DNA from: Macrotrachela quadricornifera
Lineage: Eukaryota; Rotifera; Eurotatoria; Philodinida; Philodinidae
DNA length: 64,000 nt
NCBI GenBank assembly: GCA_022393335.1
Contig: JAJEKB010001426.1
Coordinates: 381,306 to 445,305, forward strand
Reading direction: 5' to 3'
This document shows positions 35,699 through 47,456 of this stretch, in pieces. A model generated the notes under the pieces. It was not told the origin of the DNA, ran no database searches, and was given only the letters and a program-made list of their open reading frames with translations. A program made the position numbers and the translations under genes. Numbering within the stretch: the stretch's first letter is position 1; each line of letters opens with the position of its first letter.

Positions 35699-36041
35699 TT
35701 AACGACCTTTCAAAGGACACTTAGAAGGAATAAAACCACCAACAAGACAATCAACGTATATAGTTTCTTCTCCAATGGATTGAATTACACCACAAACCAT
35801 ACTATTATCATTTGTTGAAAAAGCATCATTTTGAGTAACCGAACCTTTTTTCATCCAACAAGTTGCACCATTCCATTTTGTCCATGTAAAATGAGTACAT
35901 CCTGATGTTTGTGCACATCTTCCACCACAATCTTCACCACGAATTTGAACATTTGTTAAATCATTATTAGAAAAATCACAACCAAGAGCCCAATTATTTC
36001 CATTCCAATTAATACCACGTTTTATACGATAACCAGATAAA

Positions 36042-36831
36042 CAATTTATTCTCTTTCTCGTAGAGAAGAATCTTGCAAACATAAATTGTCTGCTTGCTTG
36101 CTTGCTTGCTTGTATGTCCGCAGGGTCAAAAAAACATCGAAAATCGATTTTTCGAAAAAGACATTTCTAGAGGTAATTCGATGCGGGGACTTCGAATCTG
36201 AAGTCTGTTCGGTGATCATGTGGTATCAGCATTGATCAATTGCTGTTAGGAATTGGTGAGGTTTGNNNNNNNNNNTCACGAAATGATGATTTCATCGTGG
36301 TGGGTGATGAACATCACTGCTGATTATTCTCTTTCTCGTAAAGAAGAGTCTTACAAACATAAATTGTCTGATTGATTGATTGATTGCGTGTATGTCCGCA
36401 CCAAGTCAAAAAAACATTTTTTTAATATTTTCTATAAAACTGAACCGAAGGGTAATCGGGGTCGAGGAAGTCGAATCTGATGTTAGTTTTGTAAAATTTT
36501 TTTCGGATCAACTTTTTTACATAAAGGACCACTTTTTTCGCAAAAAGAAACTTTTTGCTAAGGATTAACCGAACGGTAATAGAGGACGAGAAATTCGAAT
36601 TTGAAGTCAGTTGCATTTAAATTTTTTAAACCTCAATTTTTTGAAAGAAAGGACAAATTTTTAAATAAAAAGCATTTAATTTGATCAAGTTTGGTGAAGG
36701 ACAGTTCCGGTGCAGGAACTTGAATCTGACTTCGGTTTTTTGACTTTTATAAATGAATAGCATGACGGTAGTTTAAAAATATGATTTCTACGAGAAAGAG
36801 CTGAGCGAGTCTTCGGACGAGCGTTACTTGT
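36042..36831. mobile_element. Insertion element disrupting the PAN-module gene
   Basis: Flanked by AGATAAA target duplications. Its right end is the reverse complement of ACAAGTAACGCTCGTCC, the TIR of the MITE at 20636; the subterminal CTCTTTCTCGTAGA is inverted at both ends (about 36050 and 36785). The interior has several imperfect copies of a roughly 120-bp unit containing GGTAAT and TCGAATCTGA-like cores (36170, 36450, 36590, 36720), a tandem CTTG/GATT run, and a 10-N assembly gap at 36266-36275. Non-autonomous. Confidence 0.7.
36266..36275. other. Assembly gap (10 N)
   Basis: Ten N bases. The true length of the insertion element here is therefore uncertain, and a collapsed tandem repeat is possible. 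Confidence 0.95.
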
Positions 36832-37347
36832 AGATAAATATATTATAAGAATTATTGAAGAAATAAAATTCATTATTTTAATATTATCTCGTTAATATTA
36901 ATAAAATAGAACTAAAATAAAAAAGAAAAGAAATTATTTTTATATTTGTAATGAAAGTTAAAGTTTATTTATTTGATAAAACTTAAAAATATTCTCATTT
37001 TCAAAAAAAGGAACTTTATATGTATTTCTATATATCATTAAGTCAATTGTCTACTTTTTTTTCTGTAAAATTTCTGAAATTACACTACGAAATAAAATGA
37101 AAAAGTATTCATCGACTCATCTAATTTCACTTCTCTTAACTATTATTTCATATAGAATCAAAATATAAGAGTCTACTTACATTTAAAATAAATGATAAAT
37201 ATATGATATTGTTGTGTATTTGATATATTATCAACTGTCTTATATATATATAGTTAAAGTAAAACGAATGAATAATTCCAAATGATGCTTGTTTAGATTA
37301 AGAATGGGACAATTAATATTTTCCCACAGTAAATATCATATAGAGCA

Positions 37348-37582
37348 ATGATGAATTACAAAATCATTCTTTTCATTTCGGTTGACATATTTCTTCTGTA
37401 TATAATTGAATATGTATCAATATCAAAGTTTAAATCGAAGACAGGTAAACCCACTCTATATTCATTGATTTTTGTCCCATTTTTTTCCCATTTTTTTTCT
37501 TATAACCAATTCATATTATTATTATTCATATATAGGTGAGACAGGGTTAGTCCCACTTTGTCTCAATAAAGATAACATATGA
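37348..37582 (+). CDS. Candidate small secreted peptide (two exons)
   Basis: Exons 37348-37444 and 37536-37582; the 91-bp intron runs GTAAACC to ATATATAG. Joining gives 47 residues. The first 25 are strongly hydrophobic and signal-peptide-like (MMNYKIILFISVDIFLLYII); the rest is SKFKSKTGETGLVPLCLNKD. A TATA run lies about 100 bp upstream. It sits between the broken PAN-module gene and the GH45 gene. It could be a real tiny gene or only the signal-peptide exon of a lost gene. No family recognised. Confidence 0.35.
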
Positions 37583-37803
37583 TAATTATGACTCATACTA
37601 TCGTTATACTTCGTTCTATTGAAATATTTTTTTTCTTCCTCTTCATATATGTATATGTTAACATGAAATATTGAATTGAAGGAACAAAAAATCAATCCCA
37701 CTTTCTTCATCAATATTTCCCACAAAATATGTATCACTTCGACTCAATTCGTAGTCATATATATATTTAAAAGCAAGTAAAATAATATGAAATACATTAC
37801 AAT

Positions 37804-38766
37804 ATGAAAATATTAACATTATTATCTGTTTTAATATTTATTATCCTTTCGATAATAAATAGTTTATCTGGTCATCGTATAAAACGTGGTATTAATTGGA
37901 ATGGAAATAATTGGGCTCTTGGTTGTGATTTTTCTAATAATGATTTAACAAATGTTCAAATTCGTGGTGAAGATTGTGGTGGAAGATGTGCACAAACATC
38001 AGGATGTACTCATTTTACATGGACAAAATGGAATGGTGGAACTTGTTGGATGAAAAAAGGTCCGATTTCGAAAAATGATGCTTTTTCAACAAATGATAAT
38101 AGTATGGTTTGTGGTATAATAAGTAGTACAGGTTCAACATCATCAGGAGTTGCAGGAAGAACTACTCGATATTGGGATTGTTGTAAACCAAGTTGTGCTT
38201 GGTCTGGAAAAGTTTCTGGAAGTAATGCTTATGTAAAAAGTTGTAGTAAAGATGGTTATTATGCTCATGGAAATTCTGGTGTTACTAGTGCTTGTGATGG
38301 TGGTGATGCTTATACTTGTAATAATCAAATGCCTTGGGCTATAAATGATCAATTAGCATATGGATTTGCTGCTGCACATATTCCAGGATTAAGTGAACAA
38401 GATCGATGTTGTACTTGTTATAAATTACTTTTTAATAGTTATCCAGTTCAAGGTAAAACAATGATTGTTCAAGTTACTAATAGTGGATCTGATGTTGGTG
38501 AACATCAATTTGATTTACAAATTCCCGGAGGAGGTGTTGGACTAAATAATGCATGTACACGTCAATGGAATGCACCTAGTAATGGTTGGGGTCAACTATA
38601 TGGTGGGGTTTCTTCTCGTCAAGATTGTTATTCTCTTCCGGGACAAATTCAAAATGGATGTTTATTTAGATTTGATTGGTTTAAAGGAGCTGATAATCCT
38701 ACAATGACTTATACTAAAGTTCAATGTCCTTCAGAATTAATTAACATTAGTGGATGTTCTCGTTAA
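37804..38766 (+). CDS. Secreted GH45 endoglucanase with N-terminal PAN-like module
   Basis: Single exon, 320 residues. It has a signal peptide (MKILTLLSVLIFIILSII), a Cys-rich PAN/apple-like module at about 26-104, a short Ser/Gly linker (108-117) and a GH45 domain at about 119-318. The GH45 signature TTRYWDCCKPSC carries the first catalytic Asp (D125). HQFDLQIPGGGVG carries the second (D237), and RFDWFKGADNP and VQCPSEL are typical. Fungal Cel45 enzymes end in almost the same way, GCRR versus GCSR here. It cuts beta-1,4-glucan internally, outside the cell or in the gut. Its relation to fungal-type GH45 and lack of introns point to horizontal acquisition. TATA-like TATATATATTTAAAA lies about 40 bp upstream. 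Confidence 0.9.
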   Translation: MKILTLLSVLIFIILSIINSLSGHRIKRGINWNGNNWALGCDFSNNDLTNVQIRGEDCGGRCAQTSGCTHFTWTKWNGGTCWMKKGPISKNDAFSTNDNSMVCGIISSTGSTSSGVAGRTTRYWDCCKPSCAWSGKVSGSNAYVKSCSKDGYYAHGNSGVTSACDGGDAYTCNNQMPWAINDQLAYGFAAAHIPGLSEQDRCCTCYKLLFNSYPVQGKTMIVQVTNSGSDVGEHQFDLQIPGGGVGLNNACTRQWNAPSNGWGQLYGGVSSRQDCYSLPGQIQNGCLFRFDWFKGADNPTMTYTKVQCPSELINISGCSR

Positions 38767-41115
38767 AACTAATAAACATTATCTATTTATTATTTATATA
38801 AGATTTTTTATTTAATCAAAATAAAAATGAAAAAATAAAATTTTTATTAACATATCTATTAGATCTTTTACTAGAATTTCATAGAATATAATATAATCTA
38901 TTGCTACTAGCAACAATAGATATTTTCTACGGTAGAAAATGCAAAAGATTAATCAATAAACAAAAAAAAGATTTTCTAACATCATTATCAATCAATAAAG
39001 ACAATATCTTAATAATATATATATATATTTTTCTTTATACAAGATAAGAAACAGATCTCGACGGGATACAGGACCGTTCTCGCCCCATCCTATGATGGAG
39101 CAACATTTCCGAAGCTATAATGGAAATTTGATTTCCTAGAGCCATGATATTAAGAAAACTTCTTCCTTTTTCTATCTTGTACGCAGCAATCTTTCGTGTT
39201 TTTAGCGGTTTAGTTCAACTTTATATAAGTGTTGAATAAGATTCACAAGAACAGACTAGAAGAACTCATATGACATGATGGAAGAACATACATGACATCA
39301 TGAGAGTGAGAGAACGAAAGAAGATATAGAGAAAGAGGTAGTGCATATATAACGTTGTCACTTAACAATATTCTCTTCATTCATAAAGATTCTGACGAGA
39401 TATTTTTAAAGTGCGTGTTGTTTTTTGACGTTTAAAGGTATTTTTTGCTATTGTTTGAGACTTCAAGATTGTTTTAATTTTCTAATTTACTAATATTGTT
39501 TGTTTTTTTCTTCAATAAATTTCATAAAAATAATAAGATGAAAACTTACCAAAATATTATAAAATTAAAAAACTAACGTACAAATAGAATGAATAATGAG
39601 AACGTCGACTTGCTTTCAAATCATTACTTATTGCGTCAATTTGCATTTTTATTTTCTGTGTAAGTACAGATGTGTTCAAATTGAATCTCGAGCGGGTTCA
39701 GTCTTTCAACCAAACAATTGAAACTTACTTAATAAAGATACGAGATTTTGTAAGACAAAAAGGCGAGTAAAAAAGATTCCATTTTTTCTATAGATATGAT
39801 CGGGAGAGATCAAATCCCTTCTAAAACGTTTTTTTTGTGAAGATGCTATTATTTTCAAGTACAATATTCGTATATTTGTGCAAGTTTATCTAGATTTTCA
39901 ATGTCAAACTACATACTAATCAGAGATGGACGAGTCGCGGTGTGACTTTTTCGCTGCCCTGTCCATCTCTGAAAGGAACTAGAAAGGAGCAATCAACCCT
40001 TAAATGTTGAATAATCTACCGTTTAATCAAAGTGGTACAGAAATCAACCATGAAACATCAAAAAATAGACGTTTTGTTGAAAAGAATAAATTAGTTAGCT
40101 CTTAAAGATTGAATAATCTACCCTTAGTGGTACAGCAATAAATTTTTTGTGGACATAATAGACGAATGTACTTCAAAACGTAGAATAATAAACTCTTACG
40201 CTTATAAGCACTTCGACTGATGAATCCTTGAAGAGTATATGAAATCAGCATAAATTTTTGAAGAATTTATGAAAACTTTTTTTTAGTCAAAGGATTAATT
40301 ATTCTACGTATTTGTTTTTACAATAAAGGATATCCTTCTGAATGCCTTTATGTGTATCCCTATTACATTACTATTCATTCAAATTTTTTGTCTACTTCTT
40401 TTTCTTCTTCACTATTTTTTTCGTTTCTCTTTAAACACTTAATATTAAATAATTCAGTGATGACTGCACCGATAGCCACACTACTCTTACATAATATCAC
40501 GCATAAACGATATCATTCTCACATAATACCTTTTATGTGGAGAAATCTCACTATCTATACTGCATGCGTTCTCTTGTTATTCATATCGATTATATCGTTG
40601 TTCTCTCTTTTCTTTCCTTTTCTTATTTTTTTATATAATGGTGTGCTCTGTGTGATATAAAACAAGTGGAGTGGTGTAGTGTGTAATTTACATCATACAT
40701 CGAGGATAGTGGTAACGCTACTCCTCCAGTTCGTCATTGTGATCACGATAAAAGAAAGGGTGCAGCATTGACGAAACTGCCCAGTCCATCTTCTTTTATC
40801 TTTCATTACAATGACTGGTAAACTTTTTTTTATTGATATTAAGTGTTAAGTAAAATCCATTAAAAAATTAACTTATAAATACTTTAGTACGACTTAACTT
40901 ATATATGATCTGTGAAAGTATTTTGAAGCCGTCCTTCACAGTATGTGACGATCTTTAGACCACGTTTCTTATACCATGTAATGGTCTCGCGAGTCTGTCA
41001 AGTCTATAGTGAGTGAGGCGCACAGTAGGCAGAAAATTGAATCAGAAGCAATTCCTAGTTGTCAACTCGCTTTTGAATCGACGAGATATTTATTTTTATG
41101 ATAGTTTTTAGCAAA
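38767..41115. other. Intergenic with weak repeats
   Basis: Holds a short hAT-like inverted repeat, CAGAGATGGAC to GTCCATCTCTG (39921-39971), and another GTCCATCTCTG at 41940 downstream. Two direct copies of TTGAATAATCTACC plus GTGGTACAG occur near 40005 and 40108. No gene recognised; the ORF at 40352 is low-complexity. Confidence 0.4.
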
Positions 41116-41437
41116 ATCTTGTGATCCCCTCATTTTTAGTATGAAAATAAATTTTTGAATTTCGACTTGAAACGTTGCCTGAAGAAAGGTTTCAATGAGA
41201 CTACTTTATTTTAAAAGTTTTCGATTTTTCTATCCCGAGATACGAGCATAAGGAAAAATAGTTTTTTCAAACCAGTTATAGAGCAAAATATTAAATATTC
41301 ATATTTAAGAATAGGAGCAATCAAGAAATTTGAAACTTTCAGGTTTAGCTAGTCTCATTGAGATCTTCCTTGGCGTAAAGTTTTAAGTCGAAATTTGAGA
41401 GTTGATTTTTCAGGTGAATCTGAGGGACTCATGGTGT
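41116..41437. repeat. Foldback element
   Basis: Left arm (about 41122-41200, CCCTCA, then AATTTCGACTTGAAAC, then TTTCAATGAGACTA) is mirrored by the right arm (about 41345-41433; reverse complement CCCTCAG, AATTTCGACTTAAAAC, TCTCAATGAGACTA). The arms are imperfect, around a spacer of about 150 bp. No ORF. Confidence 0.6.
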
Positions 41438-42644
41438 TATGCTACAAAATGCCGTACCTTTGGGCATTTACTGAAGATAGATCATGACATGTCCTCCAAT
41501 TTAAACTCCCTCAAACGAACTGCATTACAGACCAGCAACTATTTTTCACCATACTCATGATAAGTATTTGGTCTTATTATAGACTAAAGATCTTCAAGAC
41601 CTAACGAATACAACTAGAGTATCACTTTAAAACACACATTTTATTTATATATACTATTCGTAATAATCATCTATTTTACATAGGCTGTAGTATCTGCTAT
41701 TTACTGCATATATTCCATAGACGAGCATCTAAGATGCACTTAAATGTAGATCTATAGTAGCTTCAATGCTAGTTACGATATGAATTCGAATCTGGAAAAT
41801 CGTGTTTCACAAAACTGGTATTGAAGTTAGGAATTTTTATAGATTCAGATTTCTACTATAAACAAACGTCAGTAAATATTTACATTCCTGCTATTTCCTT
41901 AGAGTAGCTCTGTCAGTCGAATTTTGTGTTTTGATGCTTGTCCATCTCTGTTTAACAGTGAATAAAGTTTATCTTATTACAGACATTGATCAATTCCATT
42001 ATCAATGACTTTAAGGACTTGAAAACTAGAATTTTCTATTGAGCTCTTAAAGCTATATAACTTTCAACACATTATTGTTTCTCTATTCAAAATAAAACAA
42101 CTTTGAATCCTGAAGTGTAGTGAACTATGTCTTTCCTGCATATAGCTTTAGAAAAAGTCGTTCACGCTTACCTTATTATATTTATATACTCTTATGATTT
42201 ACATAAAGATGCAACAAAAAGCAAGAAAAGTAATTTTCTTATCTCTTTTTCTTACTTATCAAGGACAATGAGTGTGCCTTAATATTTATGATAAACTAAC
42301 TGTTTTCTTTATTCTTTCACATTGTTTTACAGGGAGCTTGTGAAGTTTTTTTCTTATACTTTTATGTAGATTGAAATATAATAATATTTTTCAGTTTGAA
42401 TAACAAATAAGTGAGTAACAATTGGTAGGATTTATGAAAATCGACTATTGACTGTTTTGAATTTAAACCTGTAACTTTTATTAAACTTTAGCGTATAGTT
42501 CAAACAAAATAGAGTAAATGTAGTTACTCTGAAGTAGTTTAAGTTATGAATATAAAGTTTTTGAGACTATGACCGTTATTTTCAGAAAGTATCGCCTGAA
42601 ATGTCAATAACTAATTTATTTGTAGTGCTCCAGCGAAATCAACT
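41438..42644. other. Intergenic, upstream of the oxidoreductase gene
   Basis: No gene. A splice-acceptor-like TTATTTGTAG lies 20 bp before the ATG at 42645, so a 5'-UTR intron is plausible. Confidence 0.4.
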
Positions 42645-43727
42645 ATGTCAAGTTCATCTAATACACTACGTATTCTTGTTGTTGGATGTGGAAATATGGG
42701 CGCATCGCATGCCAAAGCTTATTCGCTGCTCCCTGGAGTGCAAATTTGTGGTTTGGTCTCTACCGAAAAAAGCAAAGACGTACTTAATGAACGATTAGGT
42801 GGTGGCTATGCCCTGTTCAACGACTTTAATACCGCCTTGATAAGCACAAAACCAGATGCCGTTTGTATTTCTACTTATCCAGATACGCATGAAGCTTTTG
42901 CTATTATGGCTCTTGAACATGGTTGCCATGTGTTTATTGAAAAGCCTCTTGCTGATACAGTAGAGGGTGCTAAACGAGTAGTGGAAGCTGCTGAAAAGGC
43001 CAGAAAAAAAGTAGTAGTAGGCTACATCCTACGCCACCATCCTTCCTGGAAAAAATTTGTAGAAGTGACTCAAGAATTAGGTAAACCGTTAGTGATGCGA
43101 ATGAATTTAAATCAACAAAGCCATGGAAACATGTGGATTGTCCATAAAAATTTAATGAAAAGTCTCAGTCCAATTGTTGATTGTGGAGTGCATTACATAG
43201 ACATAATGTGTCAAATGACTCGTGCAAAGCCTGTTCAGGTTAACGCCATTGGAGCACGATTAACTGATGATATACCGAAAGACAATTATAACTACGGTCA
43301 GTTACAAATTCGATTTGCAGATGGTTCGGTCGGTTGGTACGAAGCTGGCTGGGGCCCAATGATGAGCGAAACTGCTTTCTTCGTAAAAGACGTAATTGGA
43401 CCTAAAGGTTGCGTATCCATTGTCGCCAAGAACGCCGGAGCTGGTGGAAAATCGGACAATGTGGATCTGCATACCAGTACTGAATCGCTTCGAGTACATC
43501 ATGCCTCGTTGAATGATGCCAATGAATTTACGCAGCATGACACTTGGATTGATATGCAGGATGAACCAGATCATCCGGAATTATGCACCCGCGAACAGCA
43601 GTATTTTCTAAAGGCTATCCAAGAGGATCTCAATTTGACAGATCATCTACAAGATGCCGTCAGCAGCTTACAGATTGCGTTTGCCTGTGACGAGTCGGTA
43701 CGAAGTGGGTTGCCAGTTTGTTTGTAG
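42645..43727 (+). CDS. Gfo/Idh/MocA-family NAD(P)-dependent oxidoreductase
   Basis: Single exon, 360 residues. The N-terminal Rossmann fold has ILVVGCGNMGASHAKAY (G14-x-G16-x-x-G19), a conserved FIEKPLADT (EKP at 99-101) and the catalytic-type DCGVHYIDIM (D179, H183, D186). The C-terminal substrate domain is complete. The family oxidises or reduces sugars, inositols or related polyols; the substrate is not inferable. The coding sequence is clearly more GC-rich than its surroundings and intronless. Its like are mainly bacterial and fungal, so horizontal acquisition is likely. The start at 42645 is chosen because an overlapping ORF beginning at 42601 is out of frame. Confidence 0.85.
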   Translation: MSSSSNTLRILVVGCGNMGASHAKAYSLLPGVQICGLVSTEKSKDVLNERLGGGYALFNDFNTALISTKPDAVCISTYPDTHEAFAIMALEHGCHVFIEKPLADTVEGAKRVVEAAEKARKKVVVGYILRHHPSWKKFVEVTQELGKPLVMRMNLNQQSHGNMWIVHKNLMKSLSPIVDCGVHYIDIMCQMTRAKPVQVNAIGARLTDDIPKDNYNYGQLQIRFADGSVGWYEAGWGPMMSETAFFVKDVIGPKGCVSIVAKNAGAGGKSDNVDLHTSTESLRVHHASLNDANEFTQHDTWIDMQDEPDHPELCTREQQYFLKAIQEDLNLTDHLQDAVSSLQIAFACDESVRSGLPVCL

Positions 43728-46700
43728 TAACTCTTCGGACGGTATCTCAACAATACTTAAAGCCTTAACTAGTAAAACCTTTACTAATAAATTACAGAGG
43801 ATCGAATAAAACTGATCGATGATATTGTAGTATTCTTGCTCTCTCCAATATCAACATAAGAAACTCAACTCGTGCATAAGATTCTGGAATAGTAAGCTGT
43901 TTTTATAAAGAAACTCATTTAATTGCATCGGAACACCTTATCTTTTAGCCTAAGAATAATAAGACTTCCATTCATTCTTTATCAGAGGAAATTGATTGAT
44001 TCTGATCGTTCTCAATACAGAGAATCGCAACTATCAATGTTTCGTTACCTATAATGCCAATTTTTTTTCGAATAGATCGGTACCGATATTCTAGATAACT
44101 TTTGAACAAAGAAATACAGATATTGCGGTTTTCTGCCATCGAAAGACGACAAAAGTTATATTTTCACAGACAAAATATTTTTCGAAAATAACAATAATTC
44201 TAGAAAACCATTCCAAAACCGAAGTATTTACGGCTAATTGTAAAGGCATTTTTTTAAATTTTACTCAAAAGCCGGCAACAACGGAATATTTCACGGAAAC
44301 TTCTTGAAAACTAAATGATGGCATGAAATTCAACATATTCAAGAACCTATGTTTTCGTATGTTTCTGAAATTCTAAATTTGACGACACAAAAATCTTAAG
44401 GCTTCAGGAAAAAAGATCCACAGCATTTGAATCGCGCAAATCCATTTTTTCCTTAGATCTCATTTTATACAGAAACAATTGACAGCTTATTATGTCGGTT
44501 TCTAAAATTATGTATTATTTCTATTCATTGTTGCCATAATAGATCTTAGAGTTTACAATTTAAATAGAATCACGATTAATTTCAATTGTAGCGTAAAGTT
44601 TTATTTATTTATATTCATTGCAAACTGTATCGTAAAGAGCTATTCAAGATTCTAAAATGTTCTTTCGATTGCAGGGAGCATTGTATGCAATAAAACGAGT
44701 TTGTGTGTGTATGTATGTATCAAGGCCCAAATAGGATTTAAATTCATTCAATAATATATCATTCAGAGTATCATCTATTTCGTTAGACTTCTCAATAGAC
44801 TTAAACAAGGCTCATCAAATCGACATGTTTAGTTGAGTCAAAATGTTTCTTTTTCGTTTATTCGAGGTTACTGAAGAAACCAATAGTATGACCAGGTTAT
44901 GTTAATTTAAAAATAATATGATGAAAAAATGATGTATTTTGTATGTTATCTGGAAATGTTTTTTAAATACTTCTGTTTTGATTAATTCAATTAAGAACCG
45001 AAGTAAATCGCATATATAATATACTGAAAAATATAGAAAAGTTGGAAATAAATTTATATCTGTTGGTTTCGTTGATTATCCACACTACGAAGGTCGGAAA
45101 TTAAAACTTGTTGGAGTCATTTCTAGTTTTTCCTAATTATGTATAATCGCTTGTTATAGTTATTATAATAAAATATTATCTAAATCATATTATTGTTTGA
45201 TTCAGAGTGATATCATTGTTAAAGGTCTATTCTTGACCATATGAATAAAATCGTTTATGATTAAGATTTTTTTGATAATAGTCTTTAATATACGAAAAAA
45301 TTTAAGGAAATATTTGATTTGAATAAAATATGGTTTTCTTTACTAGCATTTTATACATAGATGTTTAATATACATAATTTAGTCTTTGGTGAATGAATGT
45401 TCAAATGATGATGAAATTCAAAAAAGCCTGTAGTTTATTAGGCATTGGTGATATTACTCATAAACAACGTACTATTTAAAATAGATGCTACATCATGAAT
45501 GTGGAACGTAGGCGATAGTAAGATTAGCGCCACAAAAAAATCCGCAATCTAGCTTTAAGTAGATTCCTAGTTCTCATATTCTCATTTACAAATATCATTG
45601 CATTGGATGGTATTCCTACATAGAGAAACTAGACTGGATCTTTTTTAGAAGGTAACACTTACCAATTGGTAATATGAATGTCAATAACAAGTTAATTGAC
45701 ATATATCAGCAAGAAATACTCCAATCCACTGTTAACTCTCATTAACTAGTAGCTCTTGGAATTCTATGAAAGCCGACTTAAAGTCAAGAGATTCAATTGT
45801 ATGCCATTATTTCTATGTTATTCTGTTTTGTGACTCGTTCAATCTTCTCGCTCTTTATATTTTTCTTGGTTCTTGTTAATTTTGATTGTAATTAGGAAAT
45901 AAACTCAGAAAAAAAAAGATTAAAGCATGCTTGCGAAAGTCTTCTGATTCTCTCTCTATGCTCTTGAACTGTTCTCGTCATATTTTCTAGTAAAATATTA
46001 ACCTCAATATAAAAGCTTTGTAAAACTATATTACGAAATTTCTGTCGATAGCATCTGTTTAGAGATCATACTAACAGTTCTGACGTTACCGTAGCCATGT
46101 AAGGGTGATGTAAAAGCCTTGCAAGATCAGAAGAAAAACTCTGTGACAGTCGATATGAAAGTTCTGTTTTTTTATGATTTATGCATTTTATCTTGTTACG
46201 AATTGATACCTTTCCTTTCGAATAAAGTTCAAGTTTTGCCAATGAGCAACCTTTAGGATCATATCTCTAGACTATCGATATCATAGAAACGGTTAAAAGA
46301 AAGCAAAATAACTAAGGTTTGGTATCCAAAAAAATTTTAAAAGCCGGTGAAAGCCGATTGGATCGATTTCAACTATGACTCAGATCCATATTTCACATCA
46401 GTTTTGTACTTGTCTTAGCACAGTTCTTCGAAGCGAATATCTGTCGTTGAATTAGAAAATAAAATTCCATTGATCGATCTTTCTGAGCAAAATGTTTTTA
46501 TGTAATCGACAGAAAAAGTTATTGTCATGAAGCAATCCAATATAGAACAATACACTGCTAACATTTCTCATGTATGATTTAAAAAAAAACGTATTATTTC
46601 GTTTTTATATGAGAAAATTGCGAAATCAAAATATAATACGCATATGTGTGCAAATATCAGTGAATATTTCTTTCATCATAACAACACAAAACGTGGCGAA

Positions 46701-47456
46701 AAGTAAAACAAAAGAGAGGAAAAAAATTGAAAACAACGATATGCACGCAAGGACGAACACATACATGCAACAAACTGTCTTATTAAAGAAAATGTTATAC
46801 TTCACTGATCACATCAAATAAAGTAGAAAAAAAATCCACCAATTCAATCCACGATATATACACAGCAAAATCGCTTGCGAGCATACGATAAATAATTCGT
46901 ACATTCGAAATCTTTTATCACGCAAGTATACTTAATTTTCAATGTTATCAGCCTAGTAGTAAACTTAAAGTTGAATGTCAAGAGTAGTTATAAACAACCA
47001 GAACGACAGCACATGAAAATCAGAGATTTTAATATTCACAGAGTGCTTACATAAAACAATTAGAGAAATAATCAGATTAAAATTGATTATACTCAAATCA
47101 ATTCAAAAAAATAAAATTTCATCGATTATTCCTATTATTTTTCGATTATGATTGATTAAGAATTCATGAAAAAAAATTGAATATAATCAATTTTTTTCCA
47201 CCAATTTCTCATCGATCATAAGCAGAAATAATATGAATAATGAATGAAAATTTCGTTTTTTGGATTATTTCTGACCATTATCGATTTTACTCTGATTATT
47301 TGCTCAATATTTTTTCCATGAATAAGGTCGACAATGACCGATTGAAAATGCTTGGTGTATGCAACTGATAGTCTTGATTGAAATGGCTTTTACACATAGA
47401 ATAATCTTATCACAAACCAAGTCAAACACAATGACGTCTTAAACCCCCACATTTAA
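43728..47456. other. Long intergenic stretch, no gene seen
   Basis: About 3.7 kb of AT-rich DNA. A region at 44040-44470 (cgaaaa-rich, resembling non-coding bodies of foldback elements) and TG/TATG microsatellite sequence near 44700 are the only structure noted. The 83-residue ORF at 46570 has no resemblance and poor composition. Confidence 0.4.

Larger units (their letters stand above)
35699..36873 (-). pseudogene. PAN-like module paralog of the GH45 gene, split by an insertion
   Basis: The 3' part (35699 to about 36034) encodes GYRIKRGINWNGNNWALG and the rest of the Cys-rich module, nearly identical to the N-terminal module of the GH45 cellulase at 37804. It then has a different short tail (ending SKCPLKGR) and no cellulase domain. 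The 5' part (36839-36873) encodes a signal-peptide start, MNFISSIILIIYLS. Between them is a 790-bp insertion (36042-36831) flanked by a 7-bp direct repeat AGATAAA (36035-36041 and 36832-36838). Taking it out with one repeat copy joins the signal peptide in frame to GYRIKRG. The gene was therefore probably a secreted module-only protein before the insertion. Confidence 0.75.

Noticed and set aside
38143..38352. 69-residue ORF antisense to the GH45 gene
   Set aside because: Thr/Ser/Ile-rich mirror of the cellulase codons; a shadow.
39921..41950. Possible 2-kb hAT element bounded by CAGAGATGGAC / GTCCATCTCTG
   Set aside because: Ends match over about 13 bases, but flanks show no 8-bp duplication and nothing transposase-like lies between; a nearer inverted partner at 39961-39971 makes the long element doubtful.
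46570..46821. 83-residue ORF
   Set aside because: Lys/Asn/Thr-rich, no homology sense, long AT-rich surroundings.
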